Positions 5,634 to 7,073 of a DNA stretch of 7,073 bases are shown here, in pieces. The notes below the pieces were generated by a model, which saw only the letters and a list, made by a program, of their open reading frames with translations, had not been told where the DNA came from and searched no databases. Position 1 is the stretch's first letter, and the number at the start of each line of letters is the position of its first letter. The stretch covers positions 1 to 7,073 of the forward strand of contig JBFFQB010000130.1 of NCBI GenBank assembly GCA_041573795.1. Reading direction: 5' to 3'. Both the position numbers and the translations under genes were made by a program. Source of the DNA: E44-bin32 sp041573795 (GTDB lineage Bacteria; Chloroflexota; Anaerolineae; Anaerolineales; E44-bin32).

Positions 5634-5675
5634 CTCTTGGGTTATCCATGCGTCAAGAGCCTATGAGACATTATA
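5634..5675 (-). promoter_or_regulatory. Promoter -10 and leader hairpin of the diguanylate cyclase gene
   Basis: On the minus strand a perfect TATAAT (5675-5670) lies about 47 bases before the TTG start; no good -35 is seen. In the short leader, CTCTTG (5659-5654) can pair with CAAGAG (5639-5634) around 14 bases. The second arm directly abuts the ribosome site AGGGG (5633-5629), so this hairpin could limit ribosome access. The six-pair stem is modest, and regulation is only a suggestion. Confidence 0.4.
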
Positions 5676-5827
5676 CAGGGGCTTTTTCCTCTCCCGGGCG
5701 ATATGAAATCGATCAGATGAGGTAGCGGAAAGGATCAGGGTCCTTCATTTGCGGGGACGATGCGGCCATATCGCCAGGTAAGCAGCGAAGCACCAACACC
5801 ATTTTCTGGGTCTCAACTTGCTCGCTT

Positions 5828-6427
5828 CTAAGAGATCGACTTACTTTTCCTTGCTCTACGCCTTCGAAATAGCAACCTCAGTAAAACAAATGTCGCTAAC
5901 GGCCAAACCCAGGCCAGGTCCCCGGGTCCACCAGGGCCCGTTAGCGGTGCAGTGCGCCGAATGCGCATCAGCCGATAAGGCCCGATCAGCGCATCGATTT
6001 GTTCGTCACTCATGCGACGTGGGTTGTACCCAAACAGTGGACCGGCAAATCCACTAGCAACGAGCACCGCCCGCAAGATCTCGACCCGGTTTTCAACATC
6101 ACTGACTTCCTCGGCAAGACCCTCCCATCGGCTGTCTGGCAGCCATAATTCAACTTCTGGATCCGCCAGAAGGTTTTGGTACCAATGAGTCTTCTCACCG
6201 AATCCGGCGGTGCAGTAGATATCGCCATCAATCTCGGCGAAATTAACAGGCGCGTAGCGAATCAAGCCTGATTTCCGACCCCGATGTTTGATCACCATCA
6301 CCGCTCCACCGAATTTCGACGGATTTCCATAGCCTCCTAAACCTAGGCGCCAGAGTGAAAGCATGAAACGGTTGAAACCTCTGAAGAGTTTACGGAGCTG
6401 TGCTTCTGTTTCCGGTGCATATGTCAT
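5828..6427 (-). CDS. Nitroreductase / F420H2-dependent quinone reductase family protein with C-terminal membrane anchor
   Basis: The 199-residue protein carries the pattern of the deazaflavin-dependent nitroreductase family (DUF385, Ddn-like). GRKSGLIRYAPVNF (50-63) is followed by DGDIYCTAGFG (67-77) and HWYQNLLADPEVELWL (81-96), the family's 'G..SG..R..PV', 'dGd.y...a..G' and 'WY.NL.A.PEVE' blocks. Members bind F420 or related cofactors and reduce quinones, nitro compounds or similar substrates. The substrate here cannot be read from the sequence. Residues about 170-188 (DLAWVWPLATFVLLRLLF) are hydrophobic and are followed by RRRRARKSK, so the domain is probably tethered to the inner face of the membrane by its C terminus. 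That is longer than most family members (about 120-150). The start is ATG 6427 with the G-run at 6436-6431, spaced only three bases. It ends with TAG. The diguanylate cyclase gene lies 204 bases further down on the same strand. Confidence 0.85.
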   Translation of the reverse strand: MTYAPETEAQLRKLFRGFNRFMLSLWRLGLGGYGNPSKFGGAVMVIKHRGRKSGLIRYAPVNFAEIDGDIYCTAGFGEKTHWYQNLLADPEVELWLPDSRWEGLAEEVSDVENRVEILRAVLVASGFAGPLFGYNPRRMSDEQIDALIGPYRLMRIRRTAPLTGPGGPGDLAWVWPLATFVLLRLLFRRRRARKSKSIS

Positions 6428-6482
6428 GATCCCCCCGCAGAGATCGACTTGGCCCTATTGTATCGATAGACATTACATGCTG

Positions 6483-6520
6483 CTAGTCAAAATCAAAAGC
6501 GGTGGTCGATGGCCACCGCT
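6483..6520 (-). terminator. Rho-independent terminator, minus strand
   Basis: AGCGGTGG (6520-6513 on the minus strand) pairs with CCACCGCT (6505-6498) over eight base pairs around a seven-base loop, and TTTGATTTTGAC follows. The T-rich tail exists only on this strand, so it ends transcripts coming from higher coordinates, that is from the broken gene just upstream. It also shields the reductase gene from read-through. Confidence 0.75.
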
Positions 6521-6557
6521 CACAATAATTAAGAACACCGCCTGATTCTGTGCGACC

Positions 6558-6815
6558 TTACTCCCCGATTTGCAGGATTTGTGGCTGCACGAGGATGAGC
6601 AGTTCATCAGGGGTTTTTCTGATCCTCACTCGTCGACGTGCGGAAGGTGCGAGAACCAGTTTCATTGAATACGCGAACCCTCGAGGGCGAGATGGTAAAC
6701 TCGGCAGCCTCTGTCGGAAGCCCATCCAGCACTTGCGCTTTGAATTGGACCTCTGCAACGGATTGTATCCGTTCACCGGCGAGAAGATTGATCTCACCAA
6801 GTTTGTATTCTCATG
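6558..6815 (-). pseudogene. Remnant of an unrecognised minus-strand gene (frameshifted)
   Basis: Two neighbouring reading frames on the minus strand each look like protein and together run up to the terminator. The upstream part reads EYKLGEINLLAGERIQSVAEV and then QFKAQVLDGLPTEAAEFTIS, SPSRVRVFNETGSRTFR, and stops at TGA 6609-6607. From about 6645 the next frame gives RRVRIRKTPDELLILV and QPQILQIGE, with TAA at 6558-6560. Going from the first to the second needs a net shift of one base near 6640-6650. The first frame is closed on its upstream side by TGA at about 6819, with no start codon, ribosome site or signal peptide found above it. The alternation of hydrophobic and polar residues suggests a beta-rich domain, but I do not recognise the family. 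The terminator behind it supports a once-expressed gene. It could also be an intact gene broken by read errors, or chance. Confidence 0.4.
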
Positions 6816-6905
6816 CATGCAGCTACCATGTGTACCCCGTTCCCGCAGCTTGCCCCATTTACTTTTGGCGGCGTCATGGCATTTTCAGGCCGCTCGTCTG
6901 TTCTA

Positions 6906-6934
6906 TTGAAGTGTAGCCATGGGACCTGTATTAT
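6906..6934 (+). promoter_or_regulatory. Candidate promoter of the right-edge lipoprotein gene
   Basis: TTGAAG (6906-6911, four of six) and TATTAT (6929-6934, five of six) are 17 bases apart. Transcription would start near 6941, giving a leader of about 70 bases before the ATG at 7012. Confidence 0.5.
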
Positions 6935-7011
6935 GTGAAGCACATTCCAACAAACATCGATGCGGGAATTCCATTATGCTGAAAGCAGTCATTATCTAAG
7001 GAGCATTACCT

Positions 7012-7073
7012 ATGAGATGGCCATACATCACCCTATCTTTCGCTCTCGTTGGAATCATCTTGTGTTCCTGTGC
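7012..7073 (+). CDS. N-terminal end of a lipoprotein or secreted protein (partial at right edge)
   Basis: ATG 7012 is preceded by a strong AAGGAG ribosome site (6998-7003) at eight bases. The first 20 residues, MRWPYITLSFALVGIILCSC, form a signal peptide: a short N-region with one Arg, a hydrophobic core, then LCSC, which fits the lipobox [LVI]-x-[GAS]-C with Cys20 as the lipidated residue. The gene leaves the window two bases later, so its function cannot be told. It is plausibly an envelope lipoprotein such as a solute-binding protein. Confidence 0.75.
   Translation, partial: MRWPYITLSFALVGIILCSC

Larger units (their letters stand above)
6428..7011. other. Intergenic stretch with terminator, gene remnant and lipoprotein promoter
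   Basis: This 584-base stretch has no intact gene. It holds a minus-strand terminator at 6483-6520, a broken minus-strand coding stretch at about 6558-6815, and the plus-strand promoter and leader of the lipoprotein gene (6906-7011). A possible -35 (TTGACT, 6488-6483) for the reductase gene lies in the tail of the terminator, but its -10 is poor. Confidence 0.6.

Noticed and set aside
5730..5745. AAGGA/TCCTT hairpin after the reductase gene as a terminator
   Set aside because: The stem is five base pairs and the following bases are not T-rich enough.
1..7073. CRISPR array, insertion sequence, tRNA or rRNA
   Set aside because: No regularly spaced repeats, transposase motifs, terminal inverted repeats or tRNA-like cloverleaf with CCA end were seen on either strand.

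Overview
This is a bacterial window of moderate GC content, about half, with short intergenic gaps and mixed gene orientation. It shows no ribosomal RNA, tRNA, CRISPR array or recognisable insertion sequence. The gene set suggests an environmental bacterium, perhaps of the Chloroflexota (Anaerolineae). It includes an F420-type nitroreductase-family protein, a PlsC-like protein without the classical HX4D, an ATP10-like membrane-anchored protein, and a PAS-PAS-GGDEF protein. That placement is a judgement from remembered family distributions and cannot be proved from the sequence alone.

Layout, left to right. (1) The C-terminal end of a plus-strand gene enters from the left edge and stops at 338. 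A textbook intrinsic terminator follows at 365-394. (2) A minus-strand glutaredoxin-like gene with a C-terminal membrane domain lies at 568-999. Its reading frame is interrupted once, by UGA at 961-963, exactly where the redox-active cysteine belongs. A SECIS-like hairpin follows at once. This is the most interesting object in the window. (3) A gap of about 400 bases holds only small inverted repeats. (4) A minus-strand PlsC-like acyltransferase relative (1399-2075) carries a one-base frameshift in an A/T homopolymer. A promoter with a palindrome in its spacer lies upstream. (5) A minus-strand membrane-anchored ATP10-like protein is at 2318-2905. (6) Divergent from it is a plus-strand unit: a small short-chain dehydrogenase (3234-3866) behind a good sigma-70-like promoter, followed closely by two very small single-pass or two-pass membrane proteins of 57 and 45 residues. 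(7) Convergent to these is a minus-strand diguanylate cyclase (4322-5623) with a forced TTG start. (8) A minus-strand membrane-anchored nitroreductase/F420H2-quinone-reductase-family protein is at 5828-6427. (9) A 584-base stretch holds an intrinsic terminator on the minus strand, the broken remains of a minus-strand gene, and the promoter of a plus-strand lipoprotein gene. That gene starts at 7012 and leaves the right edge.

The genes do not form one obvious pathway. Themes that recur are thiol/selenol and flavin/deazaflavin redox chemistry (glutaredoxin, ATP10-like thioredoxin-fold protein, short-chain dehydrogenase, F420-type reductase) and the cell envelope (acyltransferase, small membrane proteins, lipoprotein). 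All complete genes end in TAA or TAG and none in TGA. None apart from the glutaredoxin has an internal UGA. This fits UGA being read specifically, as selenocysteine, at that one site, rather than a general reassignment. A sequence error or a real nonsense mutation remains possible, the more so because the acyltransferase frameshift shows the sequence is not free of lesions.
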